A DNA stretch of 64,000 bases. It comes from Bradyrhizobium sp. SRS-191. GTDB taxonomy: Bacteria > Pseudomonadota > Alphaproteobacteria > Rhizobiales > Xanthobacteraceae. Below, piece by piece: positions 7,979 through 16,233 of the stretch (its first letter is position 1; the number at the start of each line of letters is the position of its first letter). The position numbers were made by a program, and so were the translations under genes. Where the stretch lies: NCBI RefSeq assembly GCF_024586915.1, contig NZ_JANBVS010000013.1:157305-221304 (forward strand). The letters run 5' to 3'. Under the pieces are notes generated by a model. It saw nothing but the letters and a program-made list of their open reading frames with translations. It was not told where the DNA came from and made no database searches.

Positions 7979-9496
7979 ATGACCAAGGTTGACGTCCATG
8001 CGGCGCTCAAGCCGCCTTTCGCTGCGCGTTACGACAACTTCATCGGCGGCGCCTGGAAGGCGCCCAACGCCGGAAAATATTTCGACAACATCTCGCCGAT
8101 CACCGGCCAGCCGGTGTGCCAGATCGCGCGCTCGGATGCCTCCGACATCGAGGCGGCGCTCGATGCAGCGCATGCCGCCAAGGACGGCTGGGCGCGCACC
8201 AGCGTCACCGAGCGGGCGCTGATCCTCAACAAGATCGCCGATCGCATGGAGGCCAATCTCGACAAGCTCGCGCTCGCCGAGACCTGGGACAACGGCAAGC
8301 CGATCCGCGAGACCACCGCGGCCGACATCCCGCTCGCGATCGATCACTTCCGCTATTTCGCCGGCGTCATCCGCGCCCAGGAAGGCTCGATCGCCGAGAT
8401 CGACCACGACACCATCGCCTATCACTTCCATGAGCCGCTCGGCGCCGTCGGCCAGATCATTCCGTGGAATTTCCCGATCCTGATGGCGGCCTGGAAGATG
8501 GCGCCCGCAATCGCCGCCGGCAATTGCGTGGTGCTGAAGCCGGCCGAGCAGACCCCGGCCTCGATCCTGGTGCTGATGGAGATCATCGGCGATCTCCTGC
8601 CGCCCGGCGTGCTCAACGTCGTCAACGGCTTCGGCCTCGAGGCCGGCAAGCCGCTGGCGTCGTCACCCCGCATCGCCAAGATCGCCTTCACCGGCGAGAC
8701 CTCGACGGGGCGGCTGATCATGCAATATGCCTCGCAGAACCTGATTCCGGTGACGCTCGAGCTCGGCGGTAAGTCGCCGAACATCTTCTTCAAGGATGTC
8801 TGCGCGGAGGATGACGACTTCCTCGACAAGGCGATCGAAGGCTTCGTGATGTTCGCGCTCAACCAGGGCGAGGTCTGCACCTGCCCGAGCCGCGCGCTCA
8901 TTCACGAATCGATCTACGAGCGCTTCATGGAGCGTGCCTTGAAGCGGGTCGGGGCGATCGTGCAGGGCAGCCCGCTCGATCCGGCGACCATGATCGGTGC
9001 GCAGGCCTCCTCTGAGCAGCTCAACAAGATCCTGTCCTACATCGACATCGGCCGGAGCGAGGGCGCGCAGCTCTTGATCGGCGGCGAGCGAAACGTCCTC
9101 GGCGGCGATCTCGCCGGCGGCTACTACGTCAAGCCGACGGTGTTCAAGGGGCACAACAAGATGCGCGTGTTCCAGGAGGAGATCTTCGGGCCCGTCGTCT
9201 CGGTCACGACCTTCAAGACCGAGGACGAGGCGCTGGCGATCGCCAATGACACGCTCTACGGCCTCGGCGCCGGCGTATGGAGCCGCGACGCCAACACTTG
9301 CTACCGCTTCGGCCGCGCGATCCAGGCCGGCCGGGTCTGGACCAACTGCTATCACGCTTATCCGGCGCATGCCGCGTTCGGCGGCTACAAGCAGTCGGGC
9401 GTCGGCCGCGAGACCCACAAGGTGATGCTCGATCACTATCAGCAGACCAAGAACATGCTGGTCAGCTACAGCCCGAAGAAGCTCGGCTTCTTCTAA
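7979..9496 (+). CDS. aldB: AldB-type NAD(P)-dependent aldehyde dehydrogenase
   Basis: This 505-residue protein belongs to the AldB/ExaC group of the ALDH superfamily, which oxidises acetaldehyde and related aldehydes to acids in the cytoplasm. Motifs: PWNFPILMAAWKMAPAIAAG (cofactor fold), the conserved Glu in VTLELGGKSPN (residue 261), and NQGEVCTCPSR with catalytic Cys300. The C-terminus FGGYKQSGVGRE...GFF is typical of this group. The ATG at 7979, preceded by GGGAGAGACAA, fits the family start; an in-frame start at 7850 would run through the dyad. It lies downstream of the GAF-Fis regulator on the same strand, with a 137-bp gap, an arrangement often seen for acetaldehyde or alcohol-oxidation genes. 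The exact substrate is not shown by the sequence. Confidence 0.93.
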   Translation: MTKVDVHAALKPPFAARYDNFIGGAWKAPNAGKYFDNISPITGQPVCQIARSDASDIEAALDAAHAAKDGWARTSVTERALILNKIADRMEANLDKLALAETWDNGKPIRETTAADIPLAIDHFRYFAGVIRAQEGSIAEIDHDTIAYHFHEPLGAVGQIIPWNFPILMAAWKMAPAIAAGNCVVLKPAEQTPASILVLMEIIGDLLPPGVLNVVNGFGLEAGKPLASSPRIAKIAFTGETSTGRLIMQYASQNLIPVTLELGGKSPNIFFKDVCAEDDDFLDKAIEGFVMFALNQGEVCTCPSRALIHESIYERFMERALKRVGAIVQGSPLDPATMIGAQASSEQLNKILSYIDIGRSEGAQLLIGGERNVLGGDLAGGYYVKPTVFKGHNKMRVFQEEIFGPVVSVTTFKTEDEALAIANDTLYGLGAGVWSRDANTCYRFGRAIQAGRVWTNCYHAYPAHAAFGGYKQSGVGRETHKVMLDHYQQTKNMLVSYSPKKLGFF

Positions 9497-9597
9497 ATCA
9501 TGATCCGGAAAAGTGCGCTGCGGTTTTCCGAGAAGATCTGCGCAGACAACAACCTAAAGCGCGATGACGATTCATCCTGATCTCATCGCGCTTTAGA
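9497..9597. repeat. dispersed repeat ending in TAAAGCGCGATGA inverted repeat
   Basis: Directly after the aldB stop. A block resembling ATGATCCGGAAAAGTG...GCGGTTTTCCGA is followed by perfect 13-bp arms, TAAAGCGCGATGA (9555-9567) and TCATCGCGCTTTA (9583-9595), with a 15-nt loop. From memory this is an intergenic repeat present in many copies in Bradyrhizobium and Rhodopseudomonas genomes; only one copy is in this window. Confidence 0.7.
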
Positions 9598-9606
9598 GCT
9601 GGGAGC

Positions 9607-9641
9607 CGGGCCGGTCGGGCATGAGCGCCCCGACCGGCCCG
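9607..9641 (+). terminator. GC-rich hairpin, possible terminator downstream of aldB
   Basis: Perfect 13-bp arms CGGGCCGGTCGGG (9607-9619) and CCCGACCGGCCCG (9629-9641) with a 9-nt loop. There is no U-run, so termination is only inferred from stem strength and position. The rest of the gap to 9809 shows nothing recognisable. Confidence 0.45.
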
Positions 9642-9809
9642 TGCGCCTGTTCATGTCGATGCAGAGCCGTCGCATTTTGACCAGCGCAGTTTTGTGTTCG
9701 TCTCTGCCCACGGAGTAACTAACGGTCAGTATCGTCCACTGGGATAGCTCTGCCTCTCCAAATGCGATAGCACTGTATGTTGTTGGGGCGCGTTGCGGCT
9801 TCCAACCCG

Positions 9810-10277
9810 TTAGCCCAGTTGTGCCAGCAGTGCCTCGCGCGCTTCGGAAATGCGCCGGTAGAGTTCGTTGCTGCCGCCGGCATCGGGATGGGCTGATTTC
9901 GCGAGCCTCCGGAAGCCCGCGTTGATCTCCGTCGCCGTCAGGCGGCCCCGCAGCGGCAGGTCGAGCAGCGCGCGATGGGCCTCGTCATCCTCGTCCCGCG
10001 TGAGCTGATCCAGCAGCGCGCGCCGTGCCGCCCGTGCGGCGATGCGCAAGCCGTCCTGATCCTCGCGCCAGCGCTGCTGTGACATCACGAGGCAGGCGCC
10101 GAATGCAATGCGGCCGTCGGCCTCCAGCGCGTCGAGGCTGAACGGCCCGACGACCTCATAGGGCGGCGCGAGTGAGACGAGCCGGCCCGTCGCAGCATCG
10201 ATCACGGGTCCAAGCCGGACCGTATCGACGATCCCCATCGACCCGTTCCAGATCACCCATTCCACGGCGCTCGTCAT
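9810..10277 (-). CDS. J-domain protein (C-terminal DnaJ domain)
   Basis: A 155-residue soluble protein. The C-terminal 50 residues form a J domain: LTATEINAGFRRLAKSAHPD contains the HPD tripeptide that stimulates DnaK ATPase, followed by GGSNELYRRISEAREALLAQ. The N-terminal 100 residues (VEWVIWNGSMGIVDTVRLGP and onward) match nothing I recognise. With the J domain at the C-terminus it resembles specialised J-proteins that deliver one client to DnaK, not general DnaJ. An in-frame GTG at 10289 is an alternative start. It follows the Rieske gene on the same strand after about 54 bp and is probably in the same transcript, which suggests a link to iron-sulfur protein handling. That link is inference. 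Confidence 0.85.
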   Translation of the reverse strand: MTSAVEWVIWNGSMGIVDTVRLGPVIDAATGRLVSLAPPYEVVGPFSLDALEADGRIAFGACLVMSQQRWREDQDGLRIAARAARRALLDQLTRDEDDEAHRALLDLPLRGRLTATEINAGFRRLAKSAHPDAGGSNELYRRISEAREALLAQLG

Positions 10278-10331
10278 GCGGCCACTCACGTCGATACGGC
10301 GCCCGGCCGCCGCGATCCTTTCGCGCGCAGG

Positions 10332-10670
10332 TCAGGCCGGCGTCCGCGCCGGCTTGACCGGCCCGACATCGACCTGGATCTCGTCGCCTTCGACCTGCAG
10401 CGGATAGGAATGCAGCGCGTTGCGGACGAGATGCGTGACACACTTGCCGCTCGCGCCGTCAAATCCCCATTGATGGTGCGGGCAGGTGATCGTCTTGCCG
10501 TCGAACGTCGCCTCCGCCAGCGGCACGTCGGCATGCGGACAGCGGCCGCGCCAGGCCGTCAGTTGGCCGCCCGCCGGCCACAGCAGGAGCACGCTCTTCT
10601 TGCCGACCTGATACAGGCCCATGCCGCCTTCGGAGATGGCGCTTGTCGGACAGACTGCAGTGAAAGCCAT
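10332..10670 (-). CDS. Rieske [2Fe-2S] ferredoxin
   Basis: A 112-residue soluble protein with the Rieske cluster motif C44-P-H46 and C63-P-H-H66 (RCPHADVPLAEATF and TITCPHHQWGF), which binds [2Fe-2S] through two Cys and two His. Size and spacing resemble the small ferredoxin components of diiron mono-oxygenases (T4moC type) and ring-hydroxylating dioxygenases. No oxygenase or reductase gene is nearby, so its partner is unknown. The ATG at 10670 gives the normal ferredoxin length; the frame continues upstream but would cross the promoter-like elements. A sigma-54-type promoter (10708-10722) and an upstream dyad (10762-10779) precede it. The J-protein gene follows on the same strand. Confidence 0.9.
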   Translation of the reverse strand: MAFTAVCPTSAISEGGMGLYQVGKKSVLLLWPAGGQLTAWRGRCPHADVPLAEATFDGKTITCPHHQWGFDGASGKCVTHLVRNALHSYPLQVEGDEIQVDVGPVKPARTPA

Positions 10671-10707
10671 CGGATCGTCCGTTGCTGATGCCGTCGAACA
10701 GGCTCTC

Positions 10708-10722
10708 GCAAGTTCCGGACCA
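10708..10722 (-). promoter_or_regulatory. sigma-54-type -24/-12 promoter for the Rieske gene
   Basis: Read on the minus strand the sequence is TGGTCCGGAACTTGC: GG and GC separated by exactly 10 bases, with TGG and TTGC ends as in the consensus TGGCACG-N4-TTGC. The predicted transcript start would be about 25 bases before the ATG at 10670. Confidence 0.55.
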
Positions 10723-10761
10723 GCGGAAACAGCGCTCAAAACGGCGCCATCAGGCGGATCG

Positions 10762-10779
10762 TTGTCGCAAACGCGACAA
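10762..10779. promoter_or_regulatory. dyad TTGTCGC-AAAC-GCGACAA, possible enhancer site
   Basis: Perfect 7-bp inverted repeat with a 4-bp centre. Its core fits TGT-N10-ACA (10763-10778), the NifA-type enhancer pattern, and its half-sites match the dyads near the GAF-Fis regulator. It lies roughly 75 bp upstream of the predicted sigma-54 start, a usable enhancer position. Confidence 0.5.
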
Positions 10780-10869
10780 GCGCTGTCGCTCGACCCCGAC
10801 GGCGAAACGCCGCCCGGGAGGGCGGCGCTGCTGTCGTCGCGCGATCGCAATGCGGCTTGATGCGCGAGT

Positions 10870-11817
10870 CTATTCCTTGCGCTCGGACGTCCAGCCCTTG
10901 TACTCGGCGACGTTGTCGCGCGTGATCAGCTTCGACGGCAACAGCTCGACGGTGGAGGCGGGCTTCTGGCCATTGAGGAGGCCGACGCCGATCTGCACCG
11001 CGCGGCGGGCCATGAAGAACGGGTCCTGCGAGGCCGAGGCCTGGATCTGCTTGGTCGCGGGATCCTTCAGCGCGGCCTCGATGTCCGGCGCGCCGTCGAC
11101 GGCGGTGATGATGATGCCGGTGCGGCCTTGCTGGCGGGCGGCGAGATCGGTGCCGATCGCCTGGGGATCGTTGATCGCGAAGATCGCGTCGATCTTCGGG
11201 TAGCGCGTCAGATAGCCCTGCGCCACGGTGAGGCCGCCCTCGCGCGAGCCCTTGCCGTCCTGGTCGCTCGACAGCACCTTGATGCCGGGCGTTTTGGCGA
11301 ACACGCTCTTGCAGCCGTTGACGCGATCGATCACCGCCGACACCTGCGGGCCGTTCTGGATGATCACGTCGCCCTTGCCGCCGAGCTTGTCGACGATGTA
11401 CTGGCACGAGATCTCGCCGGCCTGGACGTTGTTGGTTGTCACGGTGGCGTCGGCGCCCTCGGCCGCGGTGTCGACCGCGACGACGAGGATGCCGGCGGCT
11501 TGCGCCTTCTTGATCGCGGGACCGATCGCCTTGGGGTCACCTGGGTTGAGCAGGATCATGTCGACGCCGGCGGCGATGAAATTGTCGATCTGGGTGACCT
11601 GCTTGCCGAGGTCGTATTCGAAGCCGACCGCGGTGATCTTGACGTTGGGGTTGGTCTTCTTGGCCTCGAACTCCGCGCCCTTCGATAGCGCGACGAAGAA
11701 CGGGTTGCCGAGCGAGCCGAGTGAGACGCCGATCGATTTCAGCTCCTTGGCCGAGGACGGCGCGGAGCTCATGACAAGCGCCAGCGCAGCACCGGCGAGC
11801 GAAATGGTCTTCAACAT
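10870..11817 (-). CDS. periplasmic sugar-binding protein (RbsB-like) of an ABC importer
   Basis: A 315-residue periplasmic-binding protein of the Peripla_BP_4 (RbsB/XylF) type. The signal peptide is MLKTISLAGAALALVMSSAP...SA (1-23). The mature start IGVSLGSLGNPFFVALSKG and segments GVDMILLNPGDPKAIGPAIK and PKIDAIFAINDPQAIGTDLA are typical of pentose/hexose binders. The start at 11817 follows GGGAGGAAACCA. It is the last gene of the ATPase-permease-binding-protein operon, an order also seen in other ribose-type systems. The linked xylulokinase-like gene points to a pentose, pentitol or ketose as ligand; the binding residues do not let me name it. Confidence 0.93.
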   Translation of the reverse strand: MLKTISLAGAALALVMSSAPSSAKELKSIGVSLGSLGNPFFVALSKGAEFEAKKTNPNVKITAVGFEYDLGKQVTQIDNFIAAGVDMILLNPGDPKAIGPAIKKAQAAGILVVAVDTAAEGADATVTTNNVQAGEISCQYIVDKLGGKGDVIIQNGPQVSAVIDRVNGCKSVFAKTPGIKVLSSDQDGKGSREGGLTVAQGYLTRYPKIDAIFAINDPQAIGTDLAARQQGRTGIIITAVDGAPDIEAALKDPATKQIQASASQDPFFMARRAVQIGVGLLNGQKPASTVELLPSKLITRDNVAEYKGWTSERKE

Positions 11818-11917
11818 TGGTTTCCTCCCTGGTCCTTTTTGAAACCCTGCGCACGGCGGACCAGCGGCCGTGGAAGAACGATGAGGCAGGCCGCCGGCCG
11901 CGGCCCGCCGGTTGATC

Positions 11918-12970
11918 TCACGTGCGGGCCGAGCCCTGCAGCCGGTAGCGGTCGAGCGCGACGGCGCCGATGATGACGAGACCCTTGATGACGTACTGCC
12001 AAATGTCGGAAACGCCGACCAGAATGAGCCCGTTCGACAACACGGCGATGATGAGCGCGCCGACCAGTGTGCCCCAGATCGAGCCGATGCCGCCGACGAA
12101 GGAGGTACCGCCGAGGATGACCGCGGTGATGGCGTCGAGCTCATAGGATTGGCCGAGCTGCAGGCCGTTCGCCGCATAGAGCCGCGCGGCCTGCATGCCG
12201 CCGCCGAGGCCGGCGAGCAGGCCGGACATGCCGTAGACGAAGATCAGCACGCCCCAGACCTTGATGCCGGCGAGCCGCGCCGCGCTCTCATTGCCGCCGA
12301 CCGCGTAGATGTGCACGCCGAGCACGGTGCGGCGCAGGATCAGCCACGAGCCTGTGATGACGAGCAGCGCGATCACCGACAGCCACGGAATCGACAGCAC
12401 GCCGGGAATGATCGTCAGCGAGGCGTTGCCGATGAAGGCGTAGGGAATCGACGGATTGAACACGGTGGTATCGGCGCCCATCAGGCGCGCGAGACCGCGC
12501 ACGGCCGTGAGCGAGCCCAGCGTGACGATGAAGGGCGGCAGCCTGAGCAGCGCGATCAGCGCGCCGTTGACGAGGCCGAAGGCGAGGCCGGTCAGCACTG
12601 CGGCCGGCAGCCACAGCGCGCCGAGCTCGGGCATCTTGGAGAGCGTGAGGCCTGCCATGGCGGCGGCGGCGAGAATCGAGCCGACCGAGAGATCGATACC
12701 GCCGGTCAGGATGACGAAGGTCATGCCGGCCGCGAGCACGGTGTTGACCGCGGCCTGCTGCAGCACGATCCCGAGATTTTGTCCGGTGAAGAAGCGCCCT
12801 TCGGACAGCATGTGGAAGCCGATGCACAGGATCAAGAGCACCGGCAGCATGCCGGCCGCGCGGATCATCAGCCGCAACCGTTGCTGCTTGGTGTCGGACG
12901 CGGACGGTACCGTCGCAACCTTGCTCTGCGCTGGCGCGGCGTTGGCTTGAGCTGAACTGTTGTCAGGCAT
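11918..12970 (-). CDS. sugar ABC transporter permease (RbsC-like)
   Basis: A 350-residue inner-membrane permease with about eight to ten hydrophobic helices. GGIDLSVGSILAAAAMAG is the BPD_transp_2 (RbsC/XylH) signature, and LGGTSFVGGIGSIWGTLVGA is the cytoplasmic coupling region before the last helices. The start at 12970 lies 7 nt after GGAG inside the upstream ATPase gene and overlaps its stop by 8 bp, indicating translational coupling; the ATG at 12976 is too close to the same site. The first 30 residues are a polar, Ala/Gln-rich cytoplasmic tail. It works with the ATPase upstream and the binding protein downstream. Confidence 0.93.
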   Translation of the reverse strand: MPDNSSAQANAAPAQSKVATVPSASDTKQQRLRLMIRAAGMLPVLLILCIGFHMLSEGRFFTGQNLGIVLQQAAVNTVLAAGMTFVILTGGIDLSVGSILAAAAMAGLTLSKMPELGALWLPAAVLTGLAFGLVNGALIALLRLPPFIVTLGSLTAVRGLARLMGADTTVFNPSIPYAFIGNASLTIIPGVLSIPWLSVIALLVITGSWLILRRTVLGVHIYAVGGNESAARLAGIKVWGVLIFVYGMSGLLAGLGGGMQAARLYAANGLQLGQSYELDAITAVILGGTSFVGGIGSIWGTLVGALIIAVLSNGLILVGVSDIWQYVIKGLVIIGAVALDRYRLQGSART

Positions 12971-14486
12971 CGACATGCTCCGTCCCCGTGGCCAGCGCCA
13001 TGATGTCTTCCTGGGTGATGGGTGATGCCGCGCTCTGGTGCAGTTCGCCTGCGAGATGTCCCTCGCGCATCACCAGCACGCGGTCGCAGATGCCGAGAAT
13101 CTCCGGCAGGTCGGACGAGATCACCAGGATCGCGGTGCCGGCCTTGGCGAGATTGTCGATGATCGAATAGATCTCCGACTTGGCGCCGACATCGACGCCG
13201 CGCGTCGGCTCGTCCAGGATCAAGACCTTCGGCGCGGTCGCGAGCAGCCGCGACAGCAGCACCTTCTGCTGGTTGCCGCCCGACAGGCCGCCGACGGTGA
13301 CGCCGGGATTGGGCGCGCGGATGCCGAGCGCGCTGAACGCCTCGTCGGCGCGGCTTCGTGCCTTGTCGCGGTCGAGAAGGCCGCCGAGCCGTGCGTCGCG
13401 GCCGATCACGGCGAGGTTGATGTTGTCGGCGCAGGACATGTCGAGGAACAGGCCGAGCGCCTTGCGGTCCTCGGTGAGATAGGCGATGCCGGCATCGAGC
13501 GCATCGCGCGGCGTCTCGATCGCGATGCGCTCGCCGTCTAGCTCGAGATGTCCCGTGGTGTTCGGTGTCGCGCCGATGATGAGATGCGCAAGCTCGGTGC
13601 GCCCGGCGCCGATCAGTCCGGCGAGGCCGACGACCTCGCCGGCATGCACCGTGAGCGAGCAGCCCTTGACGCGATGGCCGTCGCCGAGATCGACCGCTGT
13701 CAGCACGGCGCGGTCGCGCTTGGCATGCGGGTCGTGGTCCTTCTTGTAGAACGACGAGACATCGCGTCCGACCATCATGCGGACGATGCTGTCGGCGCGG
13801 ATCTCCGGTCTGTCGAGCGAGCCGACCAGCCGGCCGTCACGCAGCACGGTGACGCGGTCGCCGAGCGCGTAGACCTCGTCCATGCGGTGCGAGATGTAGA
13901 TGATGGCGAGGCCTTCGCTACGCAGCTGGCGGATCAGCGCGAACAGCTTCTCGCTCTCTCCGGCGGACAGCGAGGTCGTCGGCTCGTCCATGATCAGGAT
14001 CTTGGAACGCGCATGCAGCGCGCGGGCGATCTCGACCAGCTGGCGTTGGCCCATCGACAGTTCGGCAACCAGCGTCGCGGCCGAGAAATCGGCGCCGAGC
14101 CGCTGCAGGATCGGTCCGACGGCGTCGCGCATCGCTTGGCGCGCCAGCAGGCCCGATTGTGACAGCTCGCGTCCGAGGTAGATGTTTTCGGCCACCGTCA
14201 GGTTCGGGGCCAGCGACAACTCCTGGTAGATGATCGCGATGCCGGCGTTGCGGCCGCCCATCGGCCCTTCGATGCGCGCCACCTGGCCCTCGATGCGGAT
14301 CTCGCCGCCGGGATCCGGGCGATAGGCACCCGACAGGATCTTCATCAATGTGGATTTGCCGGCGCCGTTTTCGCCCATCAACGCATGGACTTCGCCGGCG
14401 TAGACGGTGAGGTCGACCTTCTGCAGGGCTTTGATGGTGAAGAATGACTTCGACACCCCGCGCATCTCGAGGATCGGACCGTTCAT
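12963..14486 (-). CDS. sugar ABC transporter ATPase, duplicated ABC domains (RbsA/XylG-like)
   Basis: A 507-residue cytoplasmic ATPase with two fused ABC cassettes, as in RbsA, MglA and XylG. The first has Walker A GENGAGKSTLMKI and signature LSMGQRQLVEIARAL. The second has a degenerate Walker A (GLIGAGRTELAHL), signature LSGGNQQKVLLSRLL and Walker B KVLILDEPTRGVDVG; a degenerate second cassette is normal in this family. The ATG at 14486 follows GGGAGGCACG directly, so I prefer it to an in-frame start at 14498. It is the first gene of the transporter operon, behind a promoter-like sequence at 14549-14577. Confidence 0.95.
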   Translation of the reverse strand: MNGPILEMRGVSKSFFTIKALQKVDLTVYAGEVHALMGENGAGKSTLMKILSGAYRPDPGGEIRIEGQVARIEGPMGGRNAGIAIIYQELSLAPNLTVAENIYLGRELSQSGLLARQAMRDAVGPILQRLGADFSAATLVAELSMGQRQLVEIARALHARSKILIMDEPTTSLSAGESEKLFALIRQLRSEGLAIIYISHRMDEVYALGDRVTVLRDGRLVGSLDRPEIRADSIVRMMVGRDVSSFYKKDHDPHAKRDRAVLTAVDLGDGHRVKGCSLTVHAGEVVGLAGLIGAGRTELAHLIIGATPNTTGHLELDGERIAIETPRDALDAGIAYLTEDRKALGLFLDMSCADNINLAVIGRDARLGGLLDRDKARSRADEAFSALGIRAPNPGVTVGGLSGGNQQKVLLSRLLATAPKVLILDEPTRGVDVGAKSEIYSIIDNLAKAGTAILVISSDLPEILGICDRVLVMREGHLAGELHQSAASPITQEDIMALATGTEHVDA

Positions 14487-14548
14487 CGTGCCTCCCAACG
14501 CACGTCGTCTTATCTCCCGCGGCTCATTGATATCGGCGCGGGGACGCC

Positions 14549-14577
14549 ATTAAACTAGAGGCTGTTGCCGAATACAA
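14549..14577 (-). promoter_or_regulatory. sigma-70-like promoter for the sugar ABC operon
   Basis: On the minus strand TTGTAT (plus 14572-14577), 17-bp spacer, TTTAAT (plus 14549-14554), about 65 bp before the ATPase start. It suggests that the transporter genes can be transcribed separately from the kinase gene upstream. Confidence 0.45.
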
Positions 14578-14639
14578 TATCAAAGACCATCGGCTGCAAC
14601 ACGTCGCCGCGAGAGGGAACGTGTTTTCTGAAGCCCGCT

Positions 14640-16082
14640 CTAGGATCTGCGATAGAGCCGGCGCCAGCGCGGCAGCCGCTCGGCATAATCGGCCGCCAGC
14701 GCAGGGGCGGGCATGAAGGTCCGCACGCGCGCCGGCGGCGTGCACACGTCCGCGATCGCTTCGCCCGTCACCGCCAGCCGTGCCAGCCGCGCGGCTCCGA
14801 AGGCGGCGCCGGTCTCGCCTTCCGCGAGCCGATGGATCGGGATGGTCAGGACGTTCGCCAGGATCGCGAGCCAGAGGTCGGAGCGCGAGCCGCCGCCGAT
14901 CGCATCCGCTTCGGCCATCACGAGGCCCGTGTCTGTCAGCGCGTCACGGCAATCGGCAAGAGCAAAGGCGACGCCTTCCAGCACGGCCTGCACGATGGTG
15001 TTGCGATCCGTCGCATGGCTCAGGCCATCGAGCAGGCCGCGCACATCGGGATCGTCATGCGGCGTGCGCTCGCCGGCGAGATAGGGCAGGAAGCTGATCG
15101 GCGAGGGCGCGGCGGGCGATGCGCCGAGCGGCGCGAGCAGCTCGGCTTCGCTGGCGCCGAGCAGCCGCGCGATCCAGGCAAGGCATGAGGCGGCCGACAG
15201 CATCGCGCCGGCCTGCAGCCACAGCGCCGGGATCGCGTGGCAGAAGGTGTGAACGACGCGCTCGGGATTGGGCGTCACGGACGCGACCGGTGTGATCACG
15301 GCGCCGGATGTGCCGAGCGTGATGAAGGTGGCGCCCGGCCGGATTGCGCCGATGCCGATCGCGCCCGCGGGATTGTCACCGGCGCCGCCGGCGATGATCG
15401 GATGTCTGGTCATGCCCCAGCGTTCCGCGAGATCGGCGCGCAATCGTCCGGCGGGCGCGCAGCCTTCGACCAGGCGTGGCATCTGCGCGCGCGTGAGGCC
15501 GGTGGCGGCGAGCCCTTCGTCCGACCAGTCGCGCTTGACGACATCGAGCCACAGCGAGCCGGAGGCATCCGAGACATCCTCGATGGCCTCGCCCGACAGC
15601 ACCAGCCGGACATAGGCCTTCGGCTGCAGCACGAGCCGTGTGGCGCTGAAGATCCGCGGCTCGTGGTCAGCGATCCACACCAGCTTCGGCGCCGTGAAGC
15701 CCGGCATCGCCTTGTTGCCCGTCACCTGCCGCAGCGCCGGCCAGCGCTGTTCCAGCACGGCGCATTCGGCCGCCGAGCGGCCGTCGTTCCAGAGGATGCA
15801 CGGACGCAACGGCTTCATCGCGGCATCGAGCAGCACCGGACCGTGCATCTGGCCTGATAGCCCGATGCCTGCGACCTCCGCCAGATCGCGCGCATGATCG
15901 GCCTTCAGTGCATCGAGCGTGGCGAAGATGGCGGCGATCCAGGCCGCCGGATCCTGCTCTGCCCAGCCCGGCCGCGGCACGTCGATGCGGAGCGCCCGGC
16001 TGCGGCTCGCGATCACGCGCTGCGCGTCGTCGACGAGGATCGTCTTGACCGCTGATGTGCCGAGATCGATGCCGAGATACAT
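14640..16082 (-). CDS. xylB: xylulokinase-like FGGY sugar kinase
   Basis: A 480-residue cytoplasmic FGGY kinase of the length usual for xylulokinase, which phosphorylates D-xylulose to xylulose 5-phosphate for the pentose phosphate pathway. The N-terminus MYLGIDLGTSAVKTILVDD is the ATPase phosphate-1 loop, SGQMHGPVLLD the xylulokinase substrate region (MHG), and IGGGSRSDLWLAILANVL the adenosine-binding segment. The start at 16082 fits the family; the frame stays open to 16163 without family sequence. It lies upstream of the sugar ABC operon on the same strand (153-bp gap). No xylose isomerase (xylA) is present, so the imported sugar may be a pentitol or ketose first oxidised to xylulose, perhaps by the nearby SDR. 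Kinase specificity is inferred. Confidence 0.88.
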   Translation of the reverse strand: MYLGIDLGTSAVKTILVDDAQRVIASRSRALRIDVPRPGWAEQDPAAWIAAIFATLDALKADHARDLAEVAGIGLSGQMHGPVLLDAAMKPLRPCILWNDGRSAAECAVLEQRWPALRQVTGNKAMPGFTAPKLVWIADHEPRIFSATRLVLQPKAYVRLVLSGEAIEDVSDASGSLWLDVVKRDWSDEGLAATGLTRAQMPRLVEGCAPAGRLRADLAERWGMTRHPIIAGGAGDNPAGAIGIGAIRPGATFITLGTSGAVITPVASVTPNPERVVHTFCHAIPALWLQAGAMLSAASCLAWIARLLGASEAELLAPLGASPAAPSPISFLPYLAGERTPHDDPDVRGLLDGLSHATDRNTIVQAVLEGVAFALADCRDALTDTGLVMAEADAIGGGSRSDLWLAILANVLTIPIHRLAEGETGAAFGAARLARLAVTGEAIADVCTPPARVRTFMPAPALAADYAERLPRWRRLYRRS

Positions 16083-16233
16083 GAAGGATTCGCCTGCCGG
16101 GGTCGTCGTGTCGTCAGCGCGGCGGACGGTACTGTGTCGGCGGGCGAAGTCCAGCACTTCCATTGGGGAGGCGTAACGAGCGGAGACTGCCGCCTTGCGG
16201 CGGCAGCCTCAGCTCGTGCTTCGGATGGACGGA

